This document shows positions 1 to 13,585 of a DNA stretch of 64,000 nucleotides, in pieces (within the stretch, counting starts at the first letter, position 1; the number at the start of each line of letters is the position of its first letter). The position numbers and the translations under genes are program-made. Source of the stretch: Sipunculus nudus (lineage: Eukaryota > Annelida > Sipuncula > Golfingiida > Sipunculidae); NCBI GenBank assembly GCA_026874595.1, contig CM049310.1, positions 52,406,558-52,470,557 on the forward strand, in the 5' to 3' direction. The notes below the pieces were generated by a model. The model had not been told where the DNA came from. It saw nothing but the letters and a program-made list of their open reading frames with translations, and ran no database searches.

Positions 1-60
1 AAAACAGTGTATAAGTTAGAAGAGTTAAAAATTTCATTTTTGCTTGTAAAAAACAGATCA

Positions 61-562
61 ATGTAGGTGGCGCCACCAATACCTCAATTTCAGATATGAC
101 TTTTGTGACAAACATTGGCATAAAATTTGGTGATGATATCTCCAGCCGTTTCTGAGATTTTAATTTTAGTGTGCTTTTTTGGACACTAAATGACCAGGTT
201 CAGATGACCAAGACCTTTCAGATGACCAAGTTCAACTTTCTATAACTCGGCCAAAATTCACCAAACAGGAACATTTCGAACAAACTTGAGAAAAATCATT
301 TCTGGGATTATTTCTGTGAAATATTAGACAATTTCGGAGAAGAAGATTTTTACAGGTTTTTAAATCTAAATTAATGCAGATACCCAATAAAATGCTCTAG
401 GGCACCAATGTGACTTATTCTTTTATTAAAATTAATTCAAAATGTAATTTGGAGCTGCTAGCTCCGACGGTTTCTGACTTACAGCCATGGACGGCGGACA
501 GCCAGCCATAAACGACGGACGGACGACGCCGCGCCATCGCATAAGCTCACAGGTTCCATAAA
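61..562. repeat. repeat fragment with GGTGGCGCCACC and a GACGGACGGACG end
   Basis: Palindrome at 66-77; internal direct repeat of CAGATGACCAAG (about 200-228); ends GGACGGACGACGCCGCGCCA near 537. Such ends are common in molluscan dispersed repeats. No coding. Confidence 0.5.
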
Positions 563-1764
563 AAAGCCGTTTGGTTTTCAGTTCATTTATAACTCGTCCA
601 CTGTTCGTTTCCCAGTACGCTCTTTACACAGGGCTTTCCCTAAGGGCCTACTATCTATATTTTGCCTGTTTTTCTGGGTAGCTACACGAGAGGGGAGCAC
701 TGTATGTTGGACCAATCAGATGAAACCCGGTACAGGAAGTAACATCATTTATGATTGGCTGAAACAACTGATGTGACAAGGAATCTACATTATTATTAAC
801 GGGACGTGTTCATTAGTGGTCCAGATAACCTGCGATGTTTGCCTATTAATAACAGCTAAGAATGCAACAAACGGTTGCACAGTTTTAAAACATACTATAA
901 AACCGCCATCAAGCGGCGCTTAAAGCGCAGCTATGTTGCCTGTCGAGTGTTTGTTAACTGGCATGCTTGTCACATCATACACACAATGTTTTTCAGCAGA
1001 CACCGACCTGCCACCTTGTGTCTAAGTCTATCATACCGGTCATTCCAGGGAGCGGTAAAATTAGTAGCTTCTTTAGAAGCGCAAGAACCTTCAAAGCGGA
1101 TATTTATTATACACCTAACATTCCCGTTCATCGAGTACTAATCGTTTATAGGCTCCCGAGGTATGCAACATGCCACATAATTAAGTACAACATGATAGAT
1201 TGTAAATGGTCCCGGGAAATGGGATGTAATTAGCAAATTCATGGCAAGTCTGTTACAAATATAATGAAACAAAATAAACTTACCCGTTTTATGTTTTATA
1301 TGTTTTATCCGTGAAATGCAGATCGGTAACTGTGTATATGTATCAGAGCTGTTCACATAAAAATATGTTAATCCTCTGAAATTAACCATAAAAAACCATT
1401 AATCCACCATAAATGCATCAGTTATACACAAAGTTTCTAACACACATCCCAGCGTATGCCCCCTTTAAGATGTCACCGTCGTTTGCGAGCATTTTGCAAT
1501 CTTGTCTCAACAAAATGCCAATAAATCGTCCGATTTTCATGCAAAACTCCATAAATTATATATAATTTTAAATCTTATAAAATTTTCTAATTTGTGAAAT
1601 ATATTTTGTTTATATCTCATTAATGACTTTTGATTTTTTAAACTTAAATAAAACATTAATGTTTTGTACAAATTGAGTTACTCCCCACACGTCGTAGCAG
1701 GTGGCATATATTCAGTAGGCCCATGTAAAAAAAAACAAAAAAAACAAGAAAATATCTCCTGGCA
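562..1764. other. no gene seen
   Basis: Short overlapping frames at 875-1233 have no recognisable domain. 605-660 (ACGCTCTTTACACAG, GGCCTACTA) recurs inside the repeat at 13225-13270. Confidence 0.5.
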
Positions 1765-2262
1765 ATTTTTGTTTACTGACCTATCACCTTTTTTCATGTT
1801 TAAAATGCAAATCTAAAATTTTGCTCCTTTAAGAATTAAATTATCACGTGAAAAAGCCCATCATTTAATTCAAAATAACAATTTGAAAAAAACTATAAAA
1901 AAACAACACTAATTTGAAAACATATTTGACTTTTGGGGTATAAAATTAAGTCTATGTGATTTGTCGATTTAAAACTCATGCATTTCACTAATATCGCATT
2001 TTGGGAAAAGGGCAAAAATGCAATTATAAAATTTTGCTCTTTTTAGAATTAACATTTCACGTGAAAAAACGGCCATTATTTATTTTTTTTTAAATAAAAA
2101 TTTGAAAAAGAAAACTTTTTGGAAAACATATTTGACTTTGTGGGTATGAAATTAGAAGTGTATGTGATTTGTAGTTTCTGAGAAGTATCGTTTTAAAACT
2201 CATGGTTTTCACTTATATCACATTTTGAGAAAAGGGCAAAAATGCCCAGGGCCAATAGTTAT
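1765..2262. repeat. tandem dimer, about 210-bp unit
   Basis: AAAATTTTGCTC (1816 and 2029), TTTCACGTGAAAAA-like, ACATATTTGACTTT and GAAAAGGGCAAAAATGC recur in order. A related inverted piece with GGAGCAAAATTTTATAATTA is at about 21101-21180. Confidence 0.6.
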
Positions 2263-4097
2263 TTTGGCCTTGGTTTTAATTAGTAACGCCAATTAACTCT
2301 CTATTAGAGAGACACGGCAGTTCCTCTCAACAGTCACATTGTGCAGAATCGGAGTGGCCAGAGTACAAACTTCAGGTTAGGATTTGTTGGCGTTACAATC
2401 CTAATCCCACAATGCAAAGTTACTTCCTCAATGACACCGTAACATTCATGACATTAGTGTTGCACAACAGCATGGAAGTCAGCACACAGGATGCGGCATA
2501 CCTCCGTGATTTGGTTCTTCAGTCTGTTACCAGATGGCAGCAGTTTATTTTACCTATGCCATGGGTGACAGGCATCACTATCAATGTTTTCTTAGCCTCA
2601 GCAAGAACATCCTCGAAAGTCGATTGATAAACCGATCACTCCTTGAGCTACCTTTCTATCTCCGTCTAACAGTCTATGATCATAGGAAGATTCAGTGTTG
2701 TACTAGACAAAAAAGTGAATAAGTTAAAAAAGACAAGGGGTGTAAAAATTGTCTTTTTGGAGGAGGAGGAATGACTCAATAAACAGGAATGTAGTTAGAG
2801 ACCACATAAATACCTCCGCCTAGATCCCGATCCATTTATCGTGTGTGCCACACAAACGCAATAAATACACGAACATGTTTATGAATGCAAACACATAAAA
2901 AAGTGTGTCTCGGATCACCAACTTTATAGTTGCGTCACAGGGCAGTGCGTAAAGAATCGTTTGAATAAAGGCATAATTTAGTGATTCAGACTTTCTCAAG
3001 GGTTTAATATCCTTCAACATAAGCCTCCACAAGATTTCGTACATCATGCTCGGTCATAAATGTGTGTTAAAATTGCTAACAAAATAACAGAAAAGTCTAT
3101 CCAACGAAGATAAAACATGATACTTTCTATAGAAAGAATAATAAATATTAAGTCGAGTGCGAATAATTAAATGTTGCAAACACAGTGCCGTCTGGGATTA
3201 CAAGACCAAGATCAGAAAAAAAAACTGATTTAGGAAGTTACCTTCTCTTGCAGTTTTATGGGTAACATTATTTGTGTAGATATGGAAGGATAAACGATAA
3301 TTACTGACCGAGCTTCTGTCCTTGCGACCAGCGTATGCGGAAATACGGAAAAACAATCAATTTTGGAACATGTGCCACACGTGTTACACATAAAACCACT
3401 TATCGATCACACGTTGCACCGGAAAAAAGTGGGAGACAAAACGCATTTGCCCAATACTGGTGCTTGAATAAGTACAAACAGACACAGGTAAAAACTTAAG
3501 ACTCTTCAAACGTTTGCACAACACTGCGACTGCGACTATCAACATGGCAACCAACATGTCACAGCTTGCTGATAAACTACTTTTGTATATATAGTATTAT
3601 AAATCACCAGGTAGTAAAATACGCATGTTATATTATCTGACTTTGGTTGCACATTTGTAATATATATCACTGTACCTCAGTCTTTGATTTCTGTAGAACT
3701 AGTTAAACATTTTAACTATCTGTAGATGTATAACTGCTAGTTTACAATAAGAATAGGACTAATTTGAAGAATTTTCTGTCGAATGATTTTACGTATCCTT
3801 AAGATTCGATTCATTTTAATCATTGTGTACACGCCGTGGTCCATTTTTTGCTCCTTCATGGGAATTTAGGTAATTGCAGTAACATGTTATCATCATATGT
3901 TCCAAGCTCTTTCATTTGACGTTATTATATAGAGTAAAACCTAACCTAACGACCACCTCAGTTTAGCGACCATCTTAAAATAACGACCACTTTCTCATAG
4001 TCTCAATTCTTTTTTGCTCTTTATAGAAGATCTCACTTATATATATGTATACGACCAGCTACCGTTGGAAATCATAATTTCGAGGTTTTAATCTCTT

Positions 4098-4120
4098 CTC
4101 TCTCTCTCTCTCTTTCTCTG

Positions 4121-4178
<58 letters not shown>
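4098..4178. repeat. microsatellite (TC)n(TA)n
   Basis: TCTCTC run changing directly into TATA run. Confidence 0.95.
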
Positions 4179-5583
4179 GAATTAGATTTATAGTACTTGT
4201 GTCAACGGTGAAAACCTGTTGACCCGCATACGCTATACATATTATTTGGATTTTCCCCAAATGTACGTTACCAATCTCAACCCACTGTTAAAAAATACAT
4301 TAAAATTGATAATATACTACAAAAATAATGGATGGAAATGCCCCTACACTCTACACCATTATGAAAATAATAAAAACTAGAACTCTGCATTCTAATGAAT
4401 GCACGCGGCCTACGCATTCCACTTATTCGACCCATCTGCCCAGGTTCGTTCGTGCATAAGTGTCGATTTATTCGTTGATGACCTTTCTGGATCCACACCA
4501 AAATCTACCCTACTCTTCATTTGCCCATTCTCAAAATGCTCTGAAACGTTCATGAGATTCCATTCATATTTGCCCGAGCTATAATGTGAACAAACACACA
4601 AACACATGAACAGGGATGAACGCATTCCCTCTTGAATGATGCAATAATAAATTGTTGGATAAGAAGGTTTTTGCACCCTGTCGTAAGCCAATGTGCTCCT
4701 GTAGTATTTATTTCATTTTATTAAGCTTATGCTAATGATTATGTTTGAAGACGGGAATCTAAACATATGTTAAACAGAGTTATAACGATACTGCAGTTCA
4801 CATGCTAGGACACTGATTATAGTGAAACGAACTCGTTTTAGAGAGTTCAGATACTATTTGCACGGCTCCAGGTGGGGTTAAAGTCCGACAACGAAGACGC
4901 TTGATATGCCAGGAATAGCACAGCTAAAACGTCACGTTTATTATTTGATGTGTAAACACATGACATCTAGGGGCGAGGCCATTATCACACTGGAAATCAG
5001 TGGACGCTCTGTAGTAGACAAGCCAGTACATATCCAGCTCAAGTACATACTCGTCCACCTGGCTTGGGGTTCAAACTGTAGATTTTCCATTTAAATTATT
5101 CTTTAGATTTGAACCACGTGTTTTTATTTCAATTAGTATCTACAAAAAAACAACATTTTTTTAATCGGGAAAAATATATTTTCTGGCAGTCTCAATGGCC
5201 GTTACATTATTAGAGCTGTTTCTTTTCAATCTGTATCAAGGGAACCCTTCAATATGGGTTTTGCAAATTTTGCATTTTTAAAGTGGACCAGAAGAGATTG
5301 TTTCTACATTATTAAGGTTAACAGCATCAGATCAGCCCTATAAAATGCGGTAATGGGAGAAAGTGTGAGTCCTTGGGAAATCAGATCCATTTCTCCGACT
5401 TATAAATCATTTTATTGATTTCATCTTTTATGTAAAGACTGCACGAGATTAGATGCATATCTATTGTTCAAGATTTAGGGCACCATATACAACATTTTTT
5501 TCTATTTATGTTGTTTAAATTGTACTTAAAATTGTATTTGTAGCATTTTAGACAGAATAACCGAAAACTATTCAGGCATGTGC

Positions 5584-5586
<3 letters not shown>

Positions 5587-5642
<56 letters not shown>
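5587..5642. repeat. microsatellite (TA)n
   Basis: Uninterrupted TA dinucleotides. Confidence 0.95.
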
Positions 5643-5643
<1 letters not shown>

Positions 5644-6897
5644 CAGGAACTCTTTCCTGAAAGTGTCCTAGACCTTATACATGTAGTCAAGTACAGCTTA
5701 TTTTACTAGAATGATCCGATTTCTCCATAATGGTTTAACATTTTTGTGTGAAGTACCTTATGGCTTCCGATCTCTGATACTCTTTTCCATTACTCCAGAA
5801 TTAATCTTTTTAAAATTAATTTCTGTTTATACCAGTGGCTCAATTTACTGTTTAGAAATTGGGTATAGATCTATGATTTGTGTTCGGTAACCCAAGTATT
5901 ATATAATTCATCGCCCATTTAATATATCATATACTACGGGGGATACATACCGGTCGCCTGGTCTTTTTTTCCCTTAAAATTATTATTGTGGATATTCGTA
6001 TTTATACTAGAAGCACTATAGATACCCAGTGATATCATTGTGTCCTTCGATTGCCCAATTGTGCGATAAAGGTCTTTGTTTGCTTAAAAAAAAAGATATA
6101 TACACACGTTTAATTTCGCACGCTCAGACGTGTCCCGATATGAAGATAGTTTACCATTAAATAAAGCACGCGTGTAACTGATTACAGGAGCCATTATCAA
6201 TCATGTTTTTAAAGGCCTGCGCGTCTTATTGGCGACAAGTGAGTACCTGTATATCGTTTAGAGATATATTTACATATATCTGTAAATATTGCTGCTTTGG
6301 ATCGAGTGGGTTTAGTATTGCTTGTAACTTTACTTGGGAGAGGACACTTGCTCACCTGATAACACACCAAAAACGTAAGTACTTAGCGAGTTACTTTAGC
6401 GAGTTGAGTACACCATTACGACTTTTAAACACCTTTCTTTTACTACCTCTGCCGAAAAGTAATAAGGTTTTTCTGGTTATTTTTGTATAATATTAGACTT
6501 GATAGACGTCATATATTATAAATATGAAGGTCCCGATATGATGAAAACAAAAGAGAAGGTAAAACCGTAATAATACCTATTTTTCACTGAATACTTCAGC
6601 CCGCTGGAAGAAATTTCTTCAGCAGCTAAATATATAGTCTAATTCAAAGGGCGGGAATTCCCGCTTTTAGGAAAATTATCTTTTTGCACAGGCGATTTTT
6701 CCACTCAATATATTTATAAATTTAATGTATAAATTATATATTAGAATATATATTATTATATATTATAGGCTGGAATTCATTTTAGTAATATATCCATGAA
6801 ATTATGTAACAAGAACTAATGGAACATCTCATTGGGGAACCGAACGATGAACTTTTTAAACTTAATTGGTCATCTTAGTAAGTGAATACGCTTTTCT

Positions 6898-7262
6898 TAG
6901 CAGGTATAGATAACAAAGATGAGTAATATGGACACAAAGGTTGAATGTCCTCAGTACATGGCAATGTTAGCGTGTGTACGGTTGACAGCTTTATGACATG
7001 TATAGCTAAAAATATCCCATTAAAAAATAATTTGAAGTTGTTGCTGTAATAAGAGAGATACATTTTGAACTATGCTTTTAATATCTTTATTATCTTAACA
7101 GGTATAACGTGAGTAATTTGGACACAAAGGTTAAATGTCCTCAGTACAAGGTTATGTTAGCGTGGGTACGGTTGACAGCTTTATCAAATGTATAGCTAAA
7201 AATATCCTAATAAGAAGATTATTTGAAGTTGCTGTAATAACAGAGATACATTCTGAACGTCA
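6898..7262. repeat. tandem duplication, about 190-bp unit
   Basis: GGACACAAAGGTTGAATGTC and GGACACAAAGGTTAAATGTC begin the shared parts. GCGTGTGTACGGTTGACAGC / GCGTGGGTACGGTTGACAGC and AGCTAAAAATATCC follow in both. No coding. Confidence 0.75.
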
Positions 7263-8079
7263 TTTAGTTACAGAATTACAGGTAAACTACAAAAAATAAT
7301 GCGTAAAAACCTTGTTTAAAATCGGTTGACAGTAAATCATATTTGTTTCCAAAATTTTTTTTTGAAAATTTCTTTTTTATCCTAGACAGGTAACAGTTTA
7401 AAGGTTTATTTCGGTCACCTGGGCCCCAACAACAACTCCACCTAACCAAATAACCCCAGACTAACCCCACCTATTATGGCGAACTTCACTCGCATATCTG
7501 ACCAGTTCAGTTAGTACCTGAAGAGTGAGCCGGCTAGTCAGCTGTACTCACGAAACAGTTCTGTAGTACATGAAGTAAAACTAACTGAAAATGATATATT
7601 ATTAATGCTCCCCTGCATGGTTGAGCACTTTCACTATGATGTATTGAATTTCTATGTGTATTACTTTGATTATATATATATAAATATATATATATATACA
7701 TATAGATTGCCAGAGGATAATGTGGATAATTAGGATGAAAAAAAGTTGCGAATGCAAAATGTACAGTAATACCTTATTTTTATTTTCGGCACCACGGTGG
7801 ACTTACCTGTATTGCAGCTAACTTAAACATAGACTGTGTCTATAAAAAGCCAAATTTCTTTTATCACTGTTTAAAGGCATGGAGCTCATGTGTTTTAGGT
7901 GAGCCAAACACCAAGCAAACGGTATTTCGTCAACAACTTTGGAATAATTGGAAAATTTTTTTGCAAATCTGTATACTACAAATATCTCCAAACTTTAAGA
8001 ATAAAATATGTCTACAATATACTTCAAGAGGATTCTTCTAAAAAGCCAATGCCCTTTGGACATGCATGGCTTTCATTTG

Positions 8080-8154
<75 letters not shown>

Positions 8155-9044
8155 GTTACGTTCCCTCCTTTCATTATTTGAGGATCCTATTGGAACTGGG
8201 GAATTAGCTCAAAGTTACACACGCACGCCGGTTTGCTTCCATTCCACACTCCAGTTCACACGAATCCAATTGAATGTCAAATTGATGATATATTGAAATT
8301 ATTAAAAATTAAATAATTAAAAATATATTCTGATGAATGTCCATACAATAACAGTTCATTCCAGGAGAACATCATATAGAAAAAAAAGATAACAAGTGAA
8401 AATGTTGCTAACTACACTCTTAAAAAAACTAATCTCCTGAAACAAAGCCATTATGATTTTAGAAATCGCCGAAGTGCTTATATACAGGGTCTGTCCATCT
8501 GACTTAACAACCAGATTCATGAAGTTAACCTATTTAATATTAAAATTCATGCTTCTGACTTGTATACTAAATATTGTCCGTTCAGGAACTAGAAAAAGTT
8601 TAAGGCATTCATAAATCTGAATATCTTAACATAATTATACCAGACAGTAAACTTAGTTAAGACTAAATAAAATAACAAATGATACGGTTAACATTTATGG
8701 CAACTTACTGGTGTAATTCTTAATAAGCTAGGTATAGGTATGTTATTCCCTTCTGCATCTGGGAACTGCTAATTTGCTGTTGCCTATAAGAACGACAGTC
8801 ATACAAATGCCAGCGCTGTGTTACAAAAACCCTGGGTGGTACATTCAATGGGAGCTGGTACAGAGGATAACATTTGCGATAAAAGAAAAAAAAAAACAAA
8901 TACAATATCTAATTAACTGACCTAGTGTCTCAGATTCATGGATCCATCTCGTGTCTCAGATTCATGACATGAGCTGTACTAGCAGCTACAAGCGTCCCAA
9001 AGCCATTAACATTCTTTTTAGATAATACAAAAAGAACTAGAATA
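7263..9044. other. no gene seen
   Basis: AT-rich, with short TA tracts (7669-7700) and one long CA/TA microsatellite. Nothing coding recognised. Confidence 0.5.
8081..8152. repeat. microsatellite (CA)n(TA)n
   Basis: CACACA run passing into TATA run. Confidence 0.95.
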
Positions 9045-10510
9045 CGGGTAGTCGACAAGCGACTACGTGTATCCGCCGAAATCAGAGTGGGACGGGTGAA
9101 GTGATGCATGGATTGAGTGGCAAAGGGAAATAGATTCAGGTGTGTTGCATATTAGCATGGATGTCTGCAGCCGACATGTGAATGTAGGTAGCGCCACCTA
9201 CCACAAAAACCAGAATGCTGTCCAAGTTGTATACATATGCACAATTTTAGGCAGATAAGTCAAACCACTACTTGTATATGAGTAATTTTATCCAGCAGCA
9301 GACGAACAGAAGGACGCTGTGAAAAAAATGGTGGCAGGTGGTCCCACCAATCTTGTGTATAATTAAGAGCTATGTGAGATCTATACACATGCAAAATTTC
9401 AGGGGTATATGTTAAACCAGTCATGAGATATAAGCCTTAATGTCTGCAGTGTAAACATAAATATAGGTGACGCCACATGCCAAAATATCGAGAAAGCTAT
9501 CCAAGATGTATAAACATGCAAAATTTTAGGCAGATCAGTCAAACCACTACTGAGATATGAGTGATTTTATCCCACGGCAGACAAACAGACGGACGCTGTG
9601 CATAAGTGGTTGCAGGAGGGGCCACTAGTTTTGCGTATGATAAAGAGCCATGTGAGATCTAAACACATGCAAACTTTTGGCCGAATCGGTCGAACGGTTC
9701 CCGAGATATGAGCTTGGATGTCTGCTGCGTTAACGTGAATGTAGGTGGCGCCACCTGTCATAAAATCAAGAAAGCTATCCAGGATGTATACACATGCAAA
9801 ATTTCAGGCGGATATGTCCAACCAATGCAGAGATATGAGTGATTTTATCCCAAGGCAGATGAACAGGTGGACGCTGTGCAAAAATGGTTACAGGTGGCGC
9901 CACCATTTTTAGTGTATGTTATAAAGCCATCCAAGGGCTACATTTGTGCAAAATTTTTAGCCTGATCGGCCGAACGGTTCCCGAGATATGTGGGATTATG
10001 TGGGAACAGACACACAAATGGACGCTGGGCAGAGAGGAAAGGTCAGAGGTCAACCAAAAAATGAGGGCGCAGCAGTTCAAGTGTGACCCGATCATAATCG
10101 CGAATTTAAAAAAAAATCCGCCAAGTGGTTACGGAGGAGTTTTAAGAAGTGGGTCCTGTGGCCGTGACCTTCAACTCGTGACCTCAAAATCAATAGGGTT
10201 CTTTATCTATGGGTGGGTGAGCCATATGTGCAAGATGAAAGGTTTTGGTCAATTGGTTTGGCTTAAAATGGGTCCACAATCTTTTATAAGAAGTGGGTCC
10301 TGTGGCCGTGACCTTCAACCAGTGACCTCAAAATCGATAGGGTTCTTCATGTATTGGTGGGTGAGCCATATGTGCAAGATGAAAGGTTTTGGTCAAATGG
10401 TTTGGCTCGAAATAGATCCACAAGCCAGTTCCGGACAGACAGAGGGACAGACGGACGCACGAACGGAGGCATCACTATATCCCCTTCGTAACTTCGTTGT
10501 GAGGGAATAA
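9045..10510. repeat. composite tandem repeat with GGTGGCGCCACC palindrome
   Basis: 9045-10085 holds modules of about 130-280 bp with GTAGGTGGCGCCACC (exact 12-bp palindrome at 9744-9755 and 9893-9904, variants at 9188 and 9470), CATGCAAAATTTCAGGC-type and GAGATATGAG blocks. 10120-10440 is a 155-bp dimer (GGTTTTGGTCAA, GGTGGGTGAGCCATATGTGC) ending in GACAGACAGAGGGACAGACG. The 208-codon frame from 9884 runs through this repeat and is not a gene. Confidence 0.75.
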
Positions 10511-11849
10511 TAAACGATCATGCCTTTTAAACTGACTTGTGATAAGGCCATTAAAGGCAGGAGAAAATACCTACTTTTCTACTCAACCGATGAGTTTTGT
10601 TCTTTCTAATTGTAATTGTCTCATTTTTTTTAGAAATCATTTTGAATTTTATATTATTAAAAAATAAATGATGTGCTAATTAGAACAATCCACATGATAT
10701 TGGAATAATATTACACAACATGATAGCATCTTAATGTTTATGCTTTGTCTCTCTCTAACCCATTCCTTTACTCCTTAAAATTGAAATAAAAATTGTGTGA
10801 AAAAAAAATATTTTTTTTTAATCAATTGGAAAAAGGTGCAAAACAAAATTATTTCAGTAGATCTGGAAGGTACATGTGGAATAAAATGACGCATTCTGTT
10901 AGTAGACTAAAATGTTAGAAGTAATCCGCGAAAAGTTTATCATCGTTAAAAATATCGTTTTAACGAGAACTCTCTGCTTTCTACTCACACTAAAGGCTGA
11001 CTTTTTATGTTATACAAACATTATATTGAAATATACAGTCCCATTACACAACAATTCGAGTTTATTAACATTTGCAAAATATAACATTTTTTACCATACT
11101 TTGTTTCTTAAGTTGACATTTATCTCTTTCATCCAGGACATATGATAAAACATAACCCCTAAGAAAATAGGATACAACGTGAATAATACTATGAGCCCAG
11201 ATGAGACCATCTGGAACACTTCCAGCTGGATCCCGTCCAACTGATAGCATAGAGTTGAGATAAAGAGTTCACTGACACGTGATAAGGTCATTTACTGTTA
11301 CAGCTGAATTTACCATGTGCATAATATACCATACTATATCATCAACAATGATACATGTACTAGGAGCAGAGTTAAATTAAGAACGGGTAATATAATAACA
11401 AAGTGTGATATAATATGGAAATTCCTATCATCTGTGTGAAGTAAAGGTCTTAACTTTAATCCGCCACGCTTGGATCAGGCTGTATCCCCGCTACTTCTCT
11501 CCGTGGCCACTCCCTCCCTGCAAACAGATCCCGTCCTAGAACAGGTCAAGGATACTTTGTATATCAGAGGGCTGCGAGGTGCATAGATCATTAGAACCCG
11601 TGGCCTTCTGTACAAGCGATTAAAGGTGAGTTTATAAGAAACCTTTCAATTATTCTGAGAGAAAGTTATTTTAACATATTTTGTATCTAAATCAGTATTT
11701 TGTATTAAACCAAGAATTTGGTTGTCATGTTATCGTAATTTACAGAGTTATCCTTTTTATTTAAAAAATAAATTCTTCTGAGTAGTGTGCAAATCGCCGC
11801 AAGGGTATAAGAAGCTTAATGGACTCGATAAACTAGAAAGTAGTAAGAG
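10511..11849. other. no gene seen
   Basis: AT-rich with only short low-complexity frames. Confidence 0.5.
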
Positions 11850-12130
11850 ATCACATACATACCTCCGCCTTGATCCTGGTCCAATTTTCGTGTGTGCCAC
11901 ACAAGCGCATGATTTACATGTTTTATATGAATGAAAGGTGTGTCTCGGTTCACAAACTTCATTATTAAGCCACAGGGCAGTTCGTAAAGAATTGTTTGAT
12001 CAAAGGCATATTATCGTGGTTCAAATTTCCTCCAGAATTTTATGTAATACTCTTTAACATAAGCCTCCACAAAGTTTCATTCACCATACTCGGGTCATAC
12101 ATTTTTGAGTAAAGTTGCTAACAAAACAAG

Positions 12131-13585
12131 TGGCCCATGGGCCATGAAGCTCAGCTAATTTTGACTGGGTGCTCATGATTTTTTATTAATGTTATATTTT
12201 GTCTGTGATATAGCGTATGGCTAAAGTTACAGTGTTGTAAAATGGACAGAAAATTAAAAATTTCAGGATTCATAGGAGACCTGCCCATGACCCTCCTTGA
12301 TTTCACAATAGAGGGTTCCAAGGAAAATGGATACAATTTGTACCCTGTCTGTCTAGGTGCTCAAAATCATGTTTCTGGTCCATAGCTAGCAGAATATAGG
12401 TCACCGTGATCCAATTTCAGGTTTCCAAAGACACTTGACTAGGACCTCCGTGAATTTTATGTTTAAAGATTCTACGCCCAATCAAAACAATGTGTACCCT
12501 GTTTGACTGTCTGGGTGCTTTAAGACATCTTTGCAAAAATAGGTTGCAAAATATAGATCATGGTGACCTAATTTCAGTTTTCCAAGGACATTTGCCGAGA
12601 CGTGTCAGAATGTTTCATTAGAAGATTCTAGGCCTTTACAAATACAATGTGTGCCCTGCCTGACTTTCTGGGTGCTCAAAACCCTGTTTTCGGCCTGTAG
12701 GTCACAAAATGTAGGTCACCATGACCTAATTTCAGGTTTCAAGGAGATTTGCCTAGGACCTCCGAGGAGTTTGCATTAGAAGGTTCTAGGCATGACGGAT
12801 AAGATTTGTGCCCATCTGACATTCAGGAGGCTCAAAATCAGGGGGTTTTTTTTCTCGTAGTTCACAGAATGCAGGTCACCATGACCTAATTTCAGGTTTC
12901 CAAGGAGATTTGCCTAGAGCCTCCCAGGAAATTGTGTAAGAAGATTCTAGGCCTAACAGAAACGATTTGTCACAATCTGACAGTCAGGGTGTTCATACAA
13001 CATCTTTTTCCTATAGGTCGCAGAATATAGGTCACAGTGGCCTAATTTCAGGTTTCCAAGGACATATGCCTAGGACATCCCTTAATGTTATGTTGGAGAA
13101 TTTTAGGCCTAATGTATACGATTTGTGCCCCGTCTGACTGTCTGGGTGCTCAAAATCATGTTTTTGGCCCATAGGTCTCAAAATATAACCTAATTTCAGG
13201 TTTCCAAGGACAATTGCTTAGGATCTCCTACGCTCTTTACACAGCGGTTTACCTATAGGCCTACTACCTATATCGTAAGCTTTTTTAGGAGCGCAAGTTT
13301 CCGCTGCCTCGGGAGCGTGAGGATCTCCCAAAATGTCAGTTTAGAGGTTTCTAGGCCTAATGGATACAATTTGTGCCCCGTCTGACTGTCTGGGTGCTCA
13401 AAGGATAGGTCACCATAACCTAATTTCGGGTTTCCAAGAAGATTTACTCAGGACCTTTCTGGATAAACAGTTTGAAGTTTCTAGGTCAAACGGTTACGGC
13501 TTGAGCCCTGTTAACGGATGGACGGCTATAGCTCAGATGACTTACAGTCAGCTGTGCTAAAAAAACAACAACCACAACGAAAAAA
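12131..13585. repeat. tandem-repeat element (about 160-bp module, about 8 copies)
   Basis: Modules carry TTTGTGCCC, GTCTGACTGTCTGGGTGCTC, ATAGGTCACAGAATATAGGTC, CCTAATTTCAGGTTTCCAAG and TTCTAGGCCTAA in order, spaced about 150-165 bp. The right end is AGCTCAGATGACTTACAGTC followed by AGCTGTGCT, shared with the repeats at 55.47 and 62.75 kb. A foreign fragment at about 13225-13310 resembles 610-660. The whole block is absent from the paralogous segment near 3085-3115. Form resembles Helentron-associated tandem elements of bivalves (inference). Confidence 0.7.

Larger units (their letters stand above)
2790..6500. repeat. segmental duplication, copy 1
   Basis: 2790-3720 matches 11850-12130 plus 13590-14140; 5640-5880 matches 15660-15870; 5985-6130 matches 16340-16455. 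Same order and orientation, about 10 kb apart. Within it, 4098-4178 is a (TC)n(TA)n tract, 5587-5642 is (TA)n, and 4370-4640 is an interspersed repeat with relatives at 14715-15010 (inverted), 21985-22200 and 49115-49245. No gene recognised. Confidence 0.55.

Noticed and set aside
967-1233. Frame with PGSGKISS resembling a P-loop
   Set aside because: Isolated word; no Walker B or other ATPase motif and no neighbouring exon.
7899-8153. Frames ending in THTHTH/YIYIYI, here and at 15713, 21188, 23417, 26102, 31862, 41964 and 42009
   Set aside because: Microsatellite translations.
9884-10510. 208-codon frame
   Set aside because: Lies wholly in the composite tandem repeat and contains the same repeated peptide twice; its inverse recurs at 43-50 kb.
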